From: Streptomyces sp. RKAG290
Lineage (GTDB): Bacteria > Actinomycetota > Actinomycetes > Streptomycetales > Streptomycetaceae
Length of the DNA stretch: 64,000 nt
Assembly (NCBI RefSeq): GCF_023701695.1
Contig: NZ_JAJOZC010000001.1
Location: forward strand, 1,178,001-1,242,000
Direction of reading: 5' to 3'
Shown: piece by piece, positions 34,725 to 44,239 of the stretch
How the letters are laid out: each line of letters opens with the position of its first letter
Position numbering within the stretch: the first letter of the stretch is position 1
Translations under genes and position numbers: made by a program
Notes under the pieces: generated by a model
What the model was told of the DNA's origin: nothing
What the model saw: the letters and a program-made list of their open reading frames with translations, nothing else
The model's database searches: none

Positions 34725-34805
34725 CACCACGCTGTCAGCTCAACTGGGCATCTTGGCCGCCGGCTGGAAGACTTCGACGTACCGAGTCGCAAGTGCTGCG
34801 CCGAG

Positions 34806-35177
34806 TCAGGCGTCGTTCATCAGAGCACTCAGCTCGGCGTCAGTGGTCTCGGCCCTGAGCCGAACATCGAAGTTGTAGCCCTCGTCGCAGAAGATCAGAT
34901 CGAGGTCCGCCGGAGCGAGCTTGCGGAAGGCGACTGCCAACCACGCAGCGTCCTCGTGCCAGACGTCCAGGTACAGGCAGGCCCCATCCTGATGCAGATA
35001 TGCCTCGCCCGGACCGCTCTTCGTCTCGAAGTGCCAGCTGCTGCTTCGCACCTCACTTCGGTGCGTCGAGTCCACCTCAACATCTGGCCACCGAGCCCGG
35101 ATCGCCGCAGTCAGCGCCTCGCGGTCGACCCGCCATCCGCCCGCCTCACCGTCAACCAGTACCAAGAACTGCGCCAT
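34806..35177 (-). CDS. Uncharacterised 123-residue protein
   Basis: The protein (MAQFLVLVDGEAGGWRVDRE..., CLYLDVWHEDAAWLAVAFRK, DLDLIFCDEGYNFDVRL) has an alternating strand/helix pattern and high-GC third codon positions, so it is probably a real gene. It resembles small cytoplasmic proteins found next to toxin genes, but I cannot name a family. It stands alone between mobile-element remnants. Confidence 0.6.
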   Translation of the reverse strand: MAQFLVLVDGEAGGWRVDREALTAAIRARWPDVEVDSTHRSEVRSSSWHFETKSGPGEAYLHQDGACLYLDVWHEDAAWLAVAFRKLAPADLDLIFCDEGYNFDVRLRAETTDAELSALMNDA

Positions 35178-36070
35178 CGCAGGTGTCTATCACCCGGCTC
35201 CGACACTCGGCCCGGCATCGTCAGACTGAGGTTGGAAAAGGCTCAAGGAGCCATCCTCGGCTGCAACCCCGATGATCACCCTGCGACCGCCTACCTGACG
35301 ACCTGTCAATAATTGCGTCAAACGAGCGTCACCATTCGTGACAGAACATCATTTCAGCAAGGCGATATCGCATGTAACGACCACACCGCCAAAAGGAGCG
35401 TCTTTCGAACTAGCAGGTTAGGGCCCCTCTGCGGGCCGATCAAGGCCCGCAGACGGGCTCCACGTGGTGCGCACTTCGGAAAACAGGTCGGCATAGTCCA
35501 ACAGGAAGGCACAAGAAAGGGTAAAGCCGCAGGTCAAAACACCTTTGTGCTCGGCTCCAGAATCGCCACGCATTCAACGTGCGAGGTCATCGAAAACACG
35601 TCATGGGAGGCGAGTGCCGACATACGCACAGGTCAGTGCCGGTTTCCGCCACCTTGATCAGCCTGGCGAACACCCAGAGCATCAAACGAGCGTCACGACC
35701 ATACCCATCAGCGTTTCCTATCGGGCCAACAGGGCGGACAGCCTCCTCGTCGGCCTCCGCCGCGCCTGCCTGCAGACCCTCCTCCGGCACCGACTCGTAC
35801 ACGAAGCGTGCAACCGACGCTGGGCCCGAAACCGCGTCCCACGCATCGCCGTAAGCGTCACCCCTCGCGCACTCGCAGACGTGCAGGCCCGGCCTGCACG
35901 AGGAGCCAGACGTGGCGGGATCCGACCGCACAAGATCGGGAATCACTGTCCGGCTTCCTCATCGCGAAGTCCGGGTCCGTCATGCCGACTTCCTCCGGCT
36001 GGATTCGGTGATGCAGAGTGGAGCAGACGAATCGGGAGAGTGGGCACGATCAGCGGATTTCACGTGCGAC
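35178..36070. other. Gene-poor eroded interval holding relic copy B
   Basis: These 893 bases contain no open frame with convincing codon bias or family similarity. The only structured feature is the relic 3' end of the methyltransferase gene at 35526-35600. The rest looks like eroded mobile DNA. Confidence 0.5.
35526..35600 (-). repeat. Relic copy B of the 3' end of the RlmCD/TrmA-type gene
   Basis: The minus strand encodes MTSHVECVAILEPSTKVF and TGA CCTGCGGC, aligned without gaps over the core HVECVAILEP with the intact gene end at 42698-42757. GGCTCCAGAATCGCCACGCA is identical in both copies. The last five codons and downstream bases differ, as expected when an integrating element supplies its own gene tail. 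Confidence 0.78.
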
Positions 36071-36421
36071 TCACGAGAAGAGGGATGTTTCAGTGATGGA
36101 CACTTCTGGAAATACTTGCACTCTGAGCTCTCCTGAGGTGTCTCCAGTTTCGAATTTTACGACAAGTCGTGTCTCACCGTCTCCCTCCTGGACGCGGAGT
36201 AGAATCGCCCCTTCTCTAAACATATTCAACAGGACCTTGCCGGATGGCGTGCACCAGCGCACAGTTACCGACTGCCCAACCGCGTCGTACGAAAATGTCA
36301 AATCTTCACCAGTGACATCGACGAGGTTGACGGTCCTCTGAGTCTCACCAGTGATGTCTGGTTCGACTCCCAGTGCGTTGACGATCTCCTGTGGATCAGG
36401 TGTGACGAATTCAGATGGCAA
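36071..36421 (-). CDS. Candidate immunity protein for the full RHS toxin
   Basis: This 116-residue acidic protein (MPSEFVTPDPQEIVNALGVE..., VRWCTPSGKVLLNMFREGA, KFETGDTSGELRVQVFPEV) is beta-rich and lower in G+C than the RHS gene. It lies 63 bases downstream of the RHS toxin stop on the same strand, where the cognate immunity gene is expected. No family is recognised. Confidence 0.65.
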   Translation of the reverse strand: MPSEFVTPDPQEIVNALGVEPDITGETQRTVNLVDVTGEDLTFSYDAVGQSVTVRWCTPSGKVLLNMFREGAILLRVQEGDGETRLVVKFETGDTSGELRVQVFPEVSITETSLFS

Positions 36422-36484
36422 GGAATTTCCTCCTGGACGTCTCGTGCGATAACCCGCTCGAACTGTAAGCAGCCGGCAGATACC

Positions 36485-39400
36485 TCAACTGCGGAATATT
36501 ACCGTCGATAGCCTGTATCCGCCGTCGGGCATGACCTGCCAGGTACTCTCCACGCCGAGCATTCCATGCGGGCCATATAGTACGGATTTCGTTTTCCCGA
36601 AATTACCCCATTCGTTGGTGAAATGTTCCGAGAATCCATTACCGGTTGCCTCCTTCAAGTGTTCGGTCAAGAATTGGCGAGAGGCCGGAGTATCATGAAA
36701 TCCTATACTCTTGAGCTGGTTGGCATTTTGTATAGCCCTCGGCGTGTTGTGAGGATCTGGCTTCACGTCCTTATTGAACAGGTAATCCAACTTTCTCGGG
36801 TTGATTTCGGGACAGGGGGAAAGCCCAAAAGGATCTGCTCCCGTGTGAGGATTTGCGACGTAGGCATCCGAGTTGGGTGAAGGCGCGATACCCAGGGGGT
36901 CGACAGAGACGTATCGGGCGGTTTCCGGATCGTAGTGGCGATGAAAGTTGTAATGCAGGCCGGTTTCCGGATCGAAGTACTGGCCGGGGAAGCGAAGCGG
37001 TGTGTAGGCGATGCTGGTGGTGGACCAGGTGGTGGTGCCCCACAAGGTACTGCGGGTATACCAGGCCAGACTGCCCGATTCGTCGATGAGTTCGGTCGGT
37101 GTTCCGATGAGATCGGTGACTACGGCAAAGAATCGCTCGTCGACGGTGTCCTGCGGGGCACTGGCCGAGAGGATGCGCTCCATCTGGGTGACAGGGCGGA
37201 GCCCGTCGTGGTCCCAAGTGAGGGCAACCGGGTTGGCCAGACCTTCGGCGGTGGTTATCTGTTCGCACAGAGTGGTTCCGTCCCAGGTAAATGAGACTTC
37301 CTCACCCACTGCGTCGCTTTGGGCTTGCAAGCGTTGCTTGGCTATGCGGCGACCGAGAGGGTCGTAGAGATAGCGCCAGCGTGCCCCGTCGGGAGTGGTG
37401 ACCGAGGTGAGCCGGTCCTCGGAGTCCCAGGTGTAGCGCCAGGTTTCCGGTGCGCGGGAGAGGCGGGTCTTCTGACGGAGGACGATGCGGCCCTGGGCGT
37501 CGTGCTCGTAGCGGACGCGGCCAGCGCGGGTGAGCCGTGTGCCTGTGTAGGTACGTTCGCCCGTGGCCTCGTGACCAGGGTGACCTGCAGGCCACGCTGC
37601 CTGTGTCTGGTTGCCCGCCTGGTCATAAGCGTAGATTTCGCTCCAGTGCGTGCCGTCGACCACCGTCACCCGGCCCACGGCGTCAAGCTCGAATTGGCGG
37701 GGTCCGGAAACGCTGTCCTGGATGCCGATGAGGTTTCCGTCTGCGCGGTAGGTGTAGGCGCGGTGCTTCAGGCTTCGTCTCCGGGCCCATACATGCTCGC
37801 TGATGAGGCGGCCCGCCGTGTCGAATTCACGGGTGAGGCTGATCGACTGCCCGATGTGCCGGGCGCTCTCCTGTCCGACGGCGTTCCGTGTGAACCCAAC
37901 GGTTCGGCCGGAACTGCTGAGGCTGCTGCATCGCCCGGCGGCATCGTAATCCGAGGTGCTCGTCACGCCGGATGGGGTTGTTCGGGAGATCCGTCGCCCC
38001 AACGTGTCGTAGCCATAAGTCAGTGTGCGTCCGTTTACGGTCTCGCACCTGAGCCTCCCGTGCCGATCGTGCAAGCGGGTGAGAGTCGCTTCAGGGCTGA
38101 CGGCACAGGCTAGTTGGTCGAAGATGTCGTATTCAAAGGTGGTGACCGCGCCGTCCGCATACTTGCGTAGCAGCTGCCCGATTTCGTTGCGCTCGTAACG
38201 GATGCTCTGGCCGAGCCCGTTGGTGCGAGTGGTCAGGCGTCCGGCCTCGTCGTGACCATATGCAAGTGTGCGACCGTCGAAGTCGGTCTCCGCTGCGAGA
38301 CGACCGTTGGGATCGTAGGTGTAACTCCATTTCAAGCCGTGCGGGTTGCCTACCTCAGCCAGCCGAAGATTGGTGTCATAGGTGAACTCGTAGCGAGCCC
38401 CGTCCGGGCCCGTTCGGGCTGCAAGGAGGTCGAAGTCGGTGAACTCGAAACGGCTGACCGTGCCCATGGCATTGGTATGGGACAGGCAATTACCTTCGCC
38501 GTCATGCGTCCAAGATTCCTCGCTGCCGTCATGCTCGGTACGCCGAGCCAGCCGGCCTTCAACTGTCCATTGGTATCGGCTGGTTGCTCCGAGGGCGTCG
38601 GTGACAGCAACTGGTCGGCCGAAGGCGTCGTGTTCGTAGCGAGTCGTCGCGCCCAGCGGGTCGGTAATCTGGGTGGGCAGACCGGCACTGTCGTATCGTG
38701 CCTCGGAGCGATGCCCGAGGGCATCCGTCACAGTTATGACGTTCCCGGCCTCGTCGTGCGAATAGGTCGTTGTCGCGCCGGAGGCGTCAGTGACCAACGT
38801 TCGGTTGCCGCGCTCGTCGTAGCTCTGTCGGGTGACCGTTCCGTCTGTGCCCTTCACGCGCACCGGTAAGCCGAGGGTGTTGTAGTCGGCGGTCAGTTCC
38901 CGCCCGTCCGGTCGGACCACCGAGGTGAGGTGGCCGTGTTCGTCATAGGTGGAACGGCTGACGTAACCGAGTGGGTTCGTCACCGCGAGCAGCCGGTGGA
39001 ATCGGTCGTACTCGAAGCGGGTGGCTGCTCCCAAGGCATCGATCTCAGCGGCGACCTGGGAGCGGCCGTTGATCACGTACCGCTTGGTGTGGCCGAGCCC
39101 GTCGGTCATGGACGTCATGCGCTGGCCGGTGATGGGGTCGGTGTCGTCCCAGGTGAAGTGGGCTTCGAGGTGTCCGTTGGTGCCGGCCTGGTACACGCAG
39201 CGGTCGTGTTCGTCGTAGACGTATTCGTATCGGCTGCCGTTGGTGTCGGTCCACGCGGTGATGCGGCCGTGTTCGTCGCAGTCGAAGCGCAGGGGCTTGC
39301 CTGAGGAGTTGGTGGTCTCGGTGAGGTGGCCGTCGGTGTAGCCGTAGCGGAGGATCTCCTGGTCGGTGCCGTCGGGGGCGGCGCCTGCCAGGTGCAGGGC

Positions 39401-41101
39401 GGTGACTCTGCCTTGGTGCGTGGTGAGCTTCAGGTGGTAGCCGCCGTGGTGCACGATCGATGTCGGAGCACCGTTTTCGTCGTACTCGAAGGCGATCCAG
39501 CGGCCGTTGCGGTCGTCGATCTGGGACAGGAGCGCCAGCTCCCCGGTGGAATAGTCGACGAAGTGCCGGACCTGGCCGGTTTCCGGGTCGGTGACGGTGT
39601 ACCCGTCGCTCACCCGGTCCAGGGGCCAGCGCCGGCCGTGCGTCGGCATGACCGGGACGCCGGGCGCGGGATGGGGATAGGCCAGCAGGCTGCCCTCTGC
39701 GCAGCTGAACACCACGCCTTCCGCATCGATCTCCAGGCGCTGGTCGACGGTGCTCGACCAGCCGGACCCGAACCAGTTACCGGCCCGGTAGGAGGAGTCG
39801 AAGACCCGCTCGAAGGCAAGGGGCAGCGAACCGGGCAGCGCGATGTCCGTCTGCTGGAGCAGCATGCGGCCGGTCGCGACGTCGATGGGGTCGCCGGCGC
39901 ATTTGACCTCGTTGCACTTCTTGGCGTTGGAGTCGGGGTTCTTCTCGTGGCCGTGCCTGCTTTTCCCTTTGGGGCGTTCGAGGAGGTCCTTCATGCCGGC
40001 CCGTAGGCCGCTCTTGAGGAAGCCGCCGCCCTTGGTGCCGAAGAGTTCGGGGACGAGTCGGCCGAGGAATTCGGAGGGGTCGCCCTTGGCCGCGGACCAG
40101 GCGTTCTGCAGTGCCCGGTCGGGGTTGGCGGCGGTGGATGCGAGGCCGGCGAGCGTCATGTTGACGCCCTTGTAGTACTCGGCCGGGTGGGTCAGGTTGT
40201 ACGGGTCCTGCGGGTTGACCGACCGGACGAAGTTCACCAGTCCCGCGGTGCCCTTGATCACTCCGCCGCCGAAGTGGGCCAGCTCGATTCCCTGGCCGAC
40301 CTCGTAGTCGATGAGCTCCTGCTTGGCACGGGCCAGACCGGTGGGCTCCTTGGGAGCGTGCGCCATCGCGGCGGTGATGGCCGTCTTGGCTACTTCGGCG
40401 GCCTCGTTCCGCGCCCGCCGCGCGTCTTGAAGGATCTCCTGGGCGCGCCGGCGTTTGGCTATGCCCGGATCGGTGAACTGTCCCGGATGCGGGAGGGGAT
40501 GATCGGTGTTGCGGACCGCGTTGTACGCCTCCGCCTTCTCCTTGAACGCGGCAGCCGCGGTCTCGTAGTCCTGCTTGCTCTCCTTGTAGAGGGCTATCGC
40601 CTCAGCAGCCTTGGCCTGTGCGCTCGTGACCGTCCCGGCGTACGTCTCCAGTGCCGCGGCCGCGTCCTCGCACGCATCGGCTGCCCGCAGCCAGTCCGTG
40701 GGCAGCGTCTCGAACTTCGCCCGGAAGGCATCGGCGGCAGCCCCCTTCCAGTGACCGGAGTCGAGCCGCTTCATCCCGCCGCCGACGAGGTCGAACGCCC
40801 GGTAGAAGTCACGGAGGTTCGTCACCGCCGCACTGATCTTCTCCGGCCGTCCATGGATCAGCTCGTCCGCTTCCTCACTCTGACCGAGCTGCTGCTCCCC
40901 GATCTCCGCCCCGAGCGAGGAGGCGGTCTCATCACCCCAGTCCTCGACCGCGTCCGCCCACTGATCCGCGCCGACCTTCTCCAGGCCCGAGCCGACAATG
41001 TCGGTGCCCTCGTCGATGACCTCACCGGCGAACTCCTTGCCCTTGTCGACCAGCTTTCCCGCACCGTCGTACAGGTCTCCGCCGAGCTTCCCCCAGTCCA
41101 T
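36485..41101 (-). CDS. RHS-repeat polymorphic toxin with WXG100-like N-terminus
   Basis: This 1,538-residue protein starts at 41101 in a TGATG overlap with the preceding gene. Residues 1-300 are helical with GHWKGAAADAFRAKFETLP, a WXG100/T7SS-effector-like segment. A DUF6531-type segment follows (GDPIDVATGRMLLQQTDIAL), then about twenty YD repeats (YDAAGR, YDEHGH...). The RHS core ends with HYDPETARYVSVDPLGIAPS and PHTGADPFGLSP. The last 110 residues (KLDYLFNKDVKPDPHNTPRA..., GPHGMLGVESTWQVMPDGG) are the toxin tip. They loosely resemble DUF6883/BECR-fold RNase domains, which is tentative. It is probably delivered by a type VII-like route and used against competitors. Confidence 0.88.
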   Translation of the reverse strand: MDWGKLGGDLYDGAGKLVDKGKEFAGEVIDEGTDIVGSGLEKVGADQWADAVEDWGDETASSLGAEIGEQQLGQSEEADELIHGRPEKISAAVTNLRDFYRAFDLVGGGMKRLDSGHWKGAAADAFRAKFETLPTDWLRAADACEDAAAALETYAGTVTSAQAKAAEAIALYKESKQDYETAAAAFKEKAEAYNAVRNTDHPLPHPGQFTDPGIAKRRRAQEILQDARRARNEAAEVAKTAITAAMAHAPKEPTGLARAKQELIDYEVGQGIELAHFGGGVIKGTAGLVNFVRSVNPQDPYNLTHPAEYYKGVNMTLAGLASTAANPDRALQNAWSAAKGDPSEFLGRLVPELFGTKGGGFLKSGLRAGMKDLLERPKGKSRHGHEKNPDSNAKKCNEVKCAGDPIDVATGRMLLQQTDIALPGSLPLAFERVFDSSYRAGNWFGSGWSSTVDQRLEIDAEGVVFSCAEGSLLAYPHPAPGVPVMPTHGRRWPLDRVSDGYTVTDPETGQVRHFVDYSTGELALLSQIDDRNGRWIAFEYDENGAPTSIVHHGGYHLKLTTHQGRVTALHLAGAAPDGTDQEILRYGYTDGHLTETTNSSGKPLRFDCDEHGRITAWTDTNGSRYEYVYDEHDRCVYQAGTNGHLEAHFTWDDTDPITGQRMTSMTDGLGHTKRYVINGRSQVAAEIDALGAATRFEYDRFHRLLAVTNPLGYVSRSTYDEHGHLTSVVRPDGRELTADYNTLGLPVRVKGTDGTVTRQSYDERGNRTLVTDASGATTTYSHDEAGNVITVTDALGHRSEARYDSAGLPTQITDPLGATTRYEHDAFGRPVAVTDALGATSRYQWTVEGRLARRTEHDGSEESWTHDGEGNCLSHTNAMGTVSRFEFTDFDLLAARTGPDGARYEFTYDTNLRLAEVGNPHGLKWSYTYDPNGRLAAETDFDGRTLAYGHDEAGRLTTRTNGLGQSIRYERNEIGQLLRKYADGAVTTFEYDIFDQLACAVSPEATLTRLHDRHGRLRCETVNGRTLTYGYDTLGRRISRTTPSGVTSTSDYDAAGRCSSLSSSGRTVGFTRNAVGQESARHIGQSISLTREFDTAGRLISEHVWARRRSLKHRAYTYRADGNLIGIQDSVSGPRQFELDAVGRVTVVDGTHWSEIYAYDQAGNQTQAAWPAGHPGHEATGERTYTGTRLTRAGRVRYEHDAQGRIVLRQKTRLSRAPETWRYTWDSEDRLTSVTTPDGARWRYLYDPLGRRIAKQRLQAQSDAVGEEVSFTWDGTTLCEQITTAEGLANPVALTWDHDGLRPVTQMERILSASAPQDTVDERFFAVVTDLIGTPTELIDESGSLAWYTRSTLWGTTTWSTTSIAYTPLRFPGQYFDPETGLHYNFHRHYDPETARYVSVDPLGIAPSPNSDAYVANPHTGADPFGLSPCPEINPRKLDYLFNKDVKPDPHNTPRAIQNANQLKSIGFHDTPASRQFLTEHLKEATGNGFSEHFTNEWGNFGKTKSVLYGPHGMLGVESTWQVMPDGGYRLSTVIFRS

Positions 41102-41721
41102 CAGCGGTTCTCTCCCCACCGCGGCTTCTCGGCCTGATCGATCGTCTCCTGCGACGGATCAAGCCGCTCCCTCAGCTTCCCGTCCGCCGCCTCCCGCACA
41201 TCCGGGTCCACCATTCCGGAGCGTTCCATCGAGTCGAGCAGGGAATCCTGCACGTCGTAGGTCGTGTCCTTCCAGGTCTGCTTCACCTCTTCGTGCGCCT
41301 GTCGCATCGACTCCTCGCTCCAGTCCGGGTTGTCATACGAGGTCTGGGTGCTGACCGTGTCCCAGCTCATCTCCTTGACCTCGTCCTCGGACAGGTGCGG
41401 ATTCCCGTTCAGGGAGTTCACGCCGATCTTGACCGAGTCCTTCACGTACTGCTCCTGCTCGGCGAAGCCCCCCGCCGACAACCCCACTCCCAGCGCAAAA
41501 CCGTTGCCCCTCTGCGTGAGAGCCCGCACACCCCACTCCCACCGATCGCAGAATGTCCCGAACTCCGACGTCAGCCCGCCATGCCCCAACTCCAGCCCCG
41601 ACAGAGCCAGATCCGAGAACCCCCGGCCCATCGACGCCTCCCCGGTCATCCCGAGATCCTTCAACTCCGCATGCGCCAGATCGATCCCCTTCGCGATCTC
41701 CGCCAACGCCTCCGGCGGCAC
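41101..41721 (-). CDS. WXG100-like T7SS partner protein
   Basis: This 206-residue protein starts at GTG 41721 (site GGAG nine bases upstream): PPEALAEIAKGIDLAHAELK. It includes a central FCDRWEWGVRAL, a WXG-type turn between two long helices. An acidic C-terminal half (SWDTVSTQTSYDNPDWSEES) follows. WXG100 proteins form helical dimers that accompany effectors through ESX/type VII systems. Coupling to the RHS gene (TGATG) supports a role as its secretion partner or chaperone. Confidence 0.72.
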   Translation of the reverse strand: MPPEALAEIAKGIDLAHAELKDLGMTGEASMGRGFSDLALSGLELGHGGLTSEFGTFCDRWEWGVRALTQRGNGFALGVGLSAGGFAEQEQYVKDSVKIGVNSLNGNPHLSEDEVKEMSWDTVSTQTSYDNPDWSEESMRQAHEEVKQTWKDTTYDVQDSLLDSMERSGMVDPDVREAADGKLRERLDPSQETIDQAEKPRWGENR

Positions 41722-41743
41722 CCGGAGCTCCGCCCCTCGCCAC

Positions 41744-42253
41744 TCACCGCAGCCCCCCAAGATCCACAGCAACCGCATCCGGCACAATCCCCGCCACCGG
41801 CGGAAACAACATCCCGCCGTCCGCACTGCCCGCGTCCAACGCCACCCCCGCAGGCCCCGGCAACATCGGCACCATCACATCCAGCAACCGGGCACCCAAA
41901 ACCGCCCGGAACACCCACTCACGCCCGGCTTCCCCACGGGCTTCCGCGAACCGGGCCAACGCAGCCTCGTCCGAGAACGCACAGATCCAACGGACCCCGT
42001 TCTGCTCCGCCGACCACAGATCCCCGGCCTCGTCCAGCGGCACCAGCACCGCCGTACGCCGAAACTCACCCAGCAACACAGCAAACTCATGCCGAGCCGC
42101 CGCTGTTTGATCTCCCTCCAGCGTCACGGCTGGGCCCAGTTCCAGGGCCACACGCGGTATTGGCCGCACCTCGGGAGCAGGCCAGTCAGCCAAGTCGGCA
42201 ATCTTCGGACGCTGGACAGGCGGTTCTGCTACGTCATCCCCGTTATCGAACAT
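41744..42253 (-). CDS. SseB-family protein
   Basis: This 169-residue protein has FAVLLGEFRRTAVLVPLDEA, GVRWICAFSDEAALARFAEA and DVMVPMLPGPAGVALDAGS, matching the SseB N-terminal domain (PF07179) frequently found beside WXG100/RHS genes in actinobacteria. It is 22 bases upstream of the WXG100-like gene, so the order SseB-like, WXG100-like, RHS toxin, immunity forms one operon. It probably helps secretion or maturation. Confidence 0.82.
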   Translation of the reverse strand: MFDNGDDVAEPPVQRPKIADLADWPAPEVRPIPRVALELGPAVTLEGDQTAAARHEFAVLLGEFRRTAVLVPLDEAGDLWSAEQNGVRWICAFSDEAALARFAEARGEAGREWVFRAVLGARLLDVMVPMLPGPAGVALDAGSADGGMLFPPVAGIVPDAVAVDLGGLR

Positions 42254-42697
42254 CTACCGAATGCTGTCACGGCACGCTTCACCGGAGCAACGAGCAAAAC
42301 TGGCCAGCCAGTCATGGCCCGCACCCGGCCCAGCTCCACGCTCGCCGGGATTAACCCATCCGACGCGAACGGCCACGAACCCGCGACGCCCACGCCCCGG
42401 CCGTCCGACTCGAAGCACATCAAGGGCACCGGGAACCGAGCTGCCCGTCATGGTCCGAGATTCCGAAATAGCCTCGCGATCGCCCCGGTGACCAGAGCCA
42501 TGCAGCTGGGCCCGAGCCTCAGAGCAAGCGTCATCCGAGCGTCAAGAATTTTCGAACGAGGCCATGAAATCGCCGCAGCCGTGGTCGTTTCGCCATGAAA
42601 TCTCAGGTCAAGCCCCCGCCGGGAGCCGATCTGTCCGCTCGACCCGCTGCACAGCCGGAAACAGGTCGAGCGACTCATCCACCCACAAAACCCCAGG
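42254..42697. other. Gene-free interval between the toxin operon and the RNA methyltransferase
   Basis: These 444 bases contain no convincing gene. They should hold the promoter of the leftward toxin operon. A weak echo of the methyltransferase downstream sequence (CTCAGGTCAAG) is seen near 42600. This is the junction between the accessory region and the core chromosome. Confidence 0.5.
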
Positions 42698-44101
42698 TCA
42701 GTCGTCCTTCTTCACCGGCTCCAGAATCGCCACGCACTCCACGTGATGCGTCATCGGGAACAGGTCGAACGCCCGCAGCGTCCGGACCTTGTAGCCGCCC
42801 TCGGCGAAGTACGCCAGGTCCCGGGCCAGTGCCGCCGGGTCGCAGGCCACGTACGCGATGCGGCGGGCGCCGAGGGCGGCGAGGCGCTTTACCGTCTGCT
42901 TGCCGGCTCCCGCGCGGGGCGGGTCCAGGACGATCAGGTCGGCCTCGGTGATGCCGGTGCGGGGCAGGATCTGATCGACCTTGCCGTGCTCGATGCGGAC
43001 CCGCTCCAGGTCCTTGAGGTTGTGGCGGGCGTCCTCGACCGCGCGCTTGCCGGACTCGATGCCGAGCACCGCGCCCTTGTCGCCGAGGCGCTCGGCCAGG
43101 GAGCCGGCGAAGAGGCCGACGCCGCAGTACAGGTCGAGGGCCATTTCGCCCTTGCGCGGCATCAGGCCCTGCATGACGGCCTTGACCAGGGTGTAGGCGG
43201 CCTGCGGGTGGACCTGCCAGAAGCCGCCGGAGCCGACGCGGTAGGTGCGCTCGTCGGCGCGCTCGCGGACGAAGCCGCGGCCGTGGACGCGGTGCACGCC
43301 GCCGTCGTGCTCGTCGACGCGCAGCACCGAGACGGGCTTGTCCAGCTCGACCAGCGGGAGGCGGCCGCCCGAGCGGGGGGTGAGGATGACCTGGCGGTCG
43401 CTGGAGCCGGTGGCGGCGATGGCCTCCACCGTGGCCATCTGGGGCCAGTCCTGCTTCTCGATGCCGAGCTCGGAGACGCCGGGGGCGGCGATCAGGCACT
43501 GGTCGATGATCTCGATGTCGTGCGAGCGGTGCTTGCGCAGGCCGACCCGGCCGTCCTCGTCGATGGCGTACTGGACGCGGGTGCGCCAGGCGGGGACCTC
43601 GCCCGGCGGCAGCTTGTCGCCCTCGGCCGGCATGACGGTGCCGTCCCAGCCCGCCTCCTCGGGGGTCAGGCCCGCGAGGTGCTGGAGCTGTTCGGTGATC
43701 ACTTCGCCCTTGAGCCGTCGCTGGGCGCCGGGCTTGGCGTGCTGCCAGTCGCAGCCGCCGCACTTGCCGGGGCCCGCGAACGGGCACGGGGCCTTCACGC
43801 GGTCCTTGGACTCCTCGATGATCCGTACCGCGTCGGCGCGCAGGAAGCGGGAGTCGGCGGCGCCGTCGGTGACCCGGGCGACGACCTTCTCGCCGGGGAG
43901 CGTGTGGCGCACGAACAGGACCTGGCCCTCGGAGGTCCGGGCGATGCAGTGGCCGCCGTGCGCGACCGGGCCGACCTCGACCTCGTACTCCTGCCCCACG
44001 AGCGATTCCGCTGCCTGCGCCGCCTCGGGCCGCGCCTGAGCCACCTGCTCGTCCTCGGCCTGCGTCTCCCCGGTCTGCGGCGAAGTGGATTCGTTCTGCA
44101 T
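42698..44101 (-). CDS. TrmA/RlmCD-type 5-methyluridine RNA methyltransferase
   Basis: This 467-residue enzyme methylates uridine C5 in rRNA or tRNA using SAM. After an acidic Gln/Glu-rich leader of 35 residues comes a TRAM domain (EVEVGPVAHGGHCIART). Cys106, Cys114 and Cys117 (CPFAGPGKCGGCDW) could ligate an Fe-S cluster. A Rossmann domain follows (ALDLYCGVGLFAGSLAERLG), then LIVLDPPRAGAGK, the catalytic Cys in YVACDPAALARDL and the general-base Glu in HHVECVAILEP. The 3' end of this gene is duplicated twice to the left (31318-31391 and 35526-35600), making it a likely integration target. Confidence 0.92.
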   Translation of the reverse strand: MQNESTSPQTGETQAEDEQVAQARPEAAQAAESLVGQEYEVEVGPVAHGGHCIARTSEGQVLFVRHTLPGEKVVARVTDGAADSRFLRADAVRIIEESKDRVKAPCPFAGPGKCGGCDWQHAKPGAQRRLKGEVITEQLQHLAGLTPEEAGWDGTVMPAEGDKLPPGEVPAWRTRVQYAIDEDGRVGLRKHRSHDIEIIDQCLIAAPGVSELGIEKQDWPQMATVEAIAATGSSDRQVILTPRSGGRLPLVELDKPVSVLRVDEHDGGVHRVHGRGFVRERADERTYRVGSGGFWQVHPQAAYTLVKAVMQGLMPRKGEMALDLYCGVGLFAGSLAERLGDKGAVLGIESGKRAVEDARHNLKDLERVRIEHGKVDQILPRTGITEADLIVLDPPRAGAGKQTVKRLAALGARRIAYVACDPAALARDLAYFAEGGYKVRTLRAFDLFPMTHHVECVAILEPVKKDD

Positions 44102-44152
44102 GTGGGGGTGGCTCCAGAGATCAAGGGAAACGGGGGAACGAGCGCAAAGAGA

Positions 44153-44203
44153 AAGCGGCCGGACAACAACCTACGAGTCTACGTGGGTGTCGTCCGGCCG
44201 CTT
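44153..44203 (-). terminator. Hairpin between the KimA-like gene and the methyltransferase
   Basis: AAGCGGCCGGAC (44153-44164) pairs with GTCCGGCCGCTT (44192-44203). It lies 37 bases beyond the stop of the leftward KimA-like gene and should end that transcript before the methyltransferase. Confidence 0.75.
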
Positions 44204-44239
44204 ACCACGCCGCCTGCCGCGAGTGGCGGCTGCCGCGCG

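Noticed and set aside
35545..36096. Open frame of 183 residues in the eroded interval
   Set aside because: Arg/Pro/Ala-rich with frequent Cys and no motif; it overlaps the relic methyltransferase end on the other strand.
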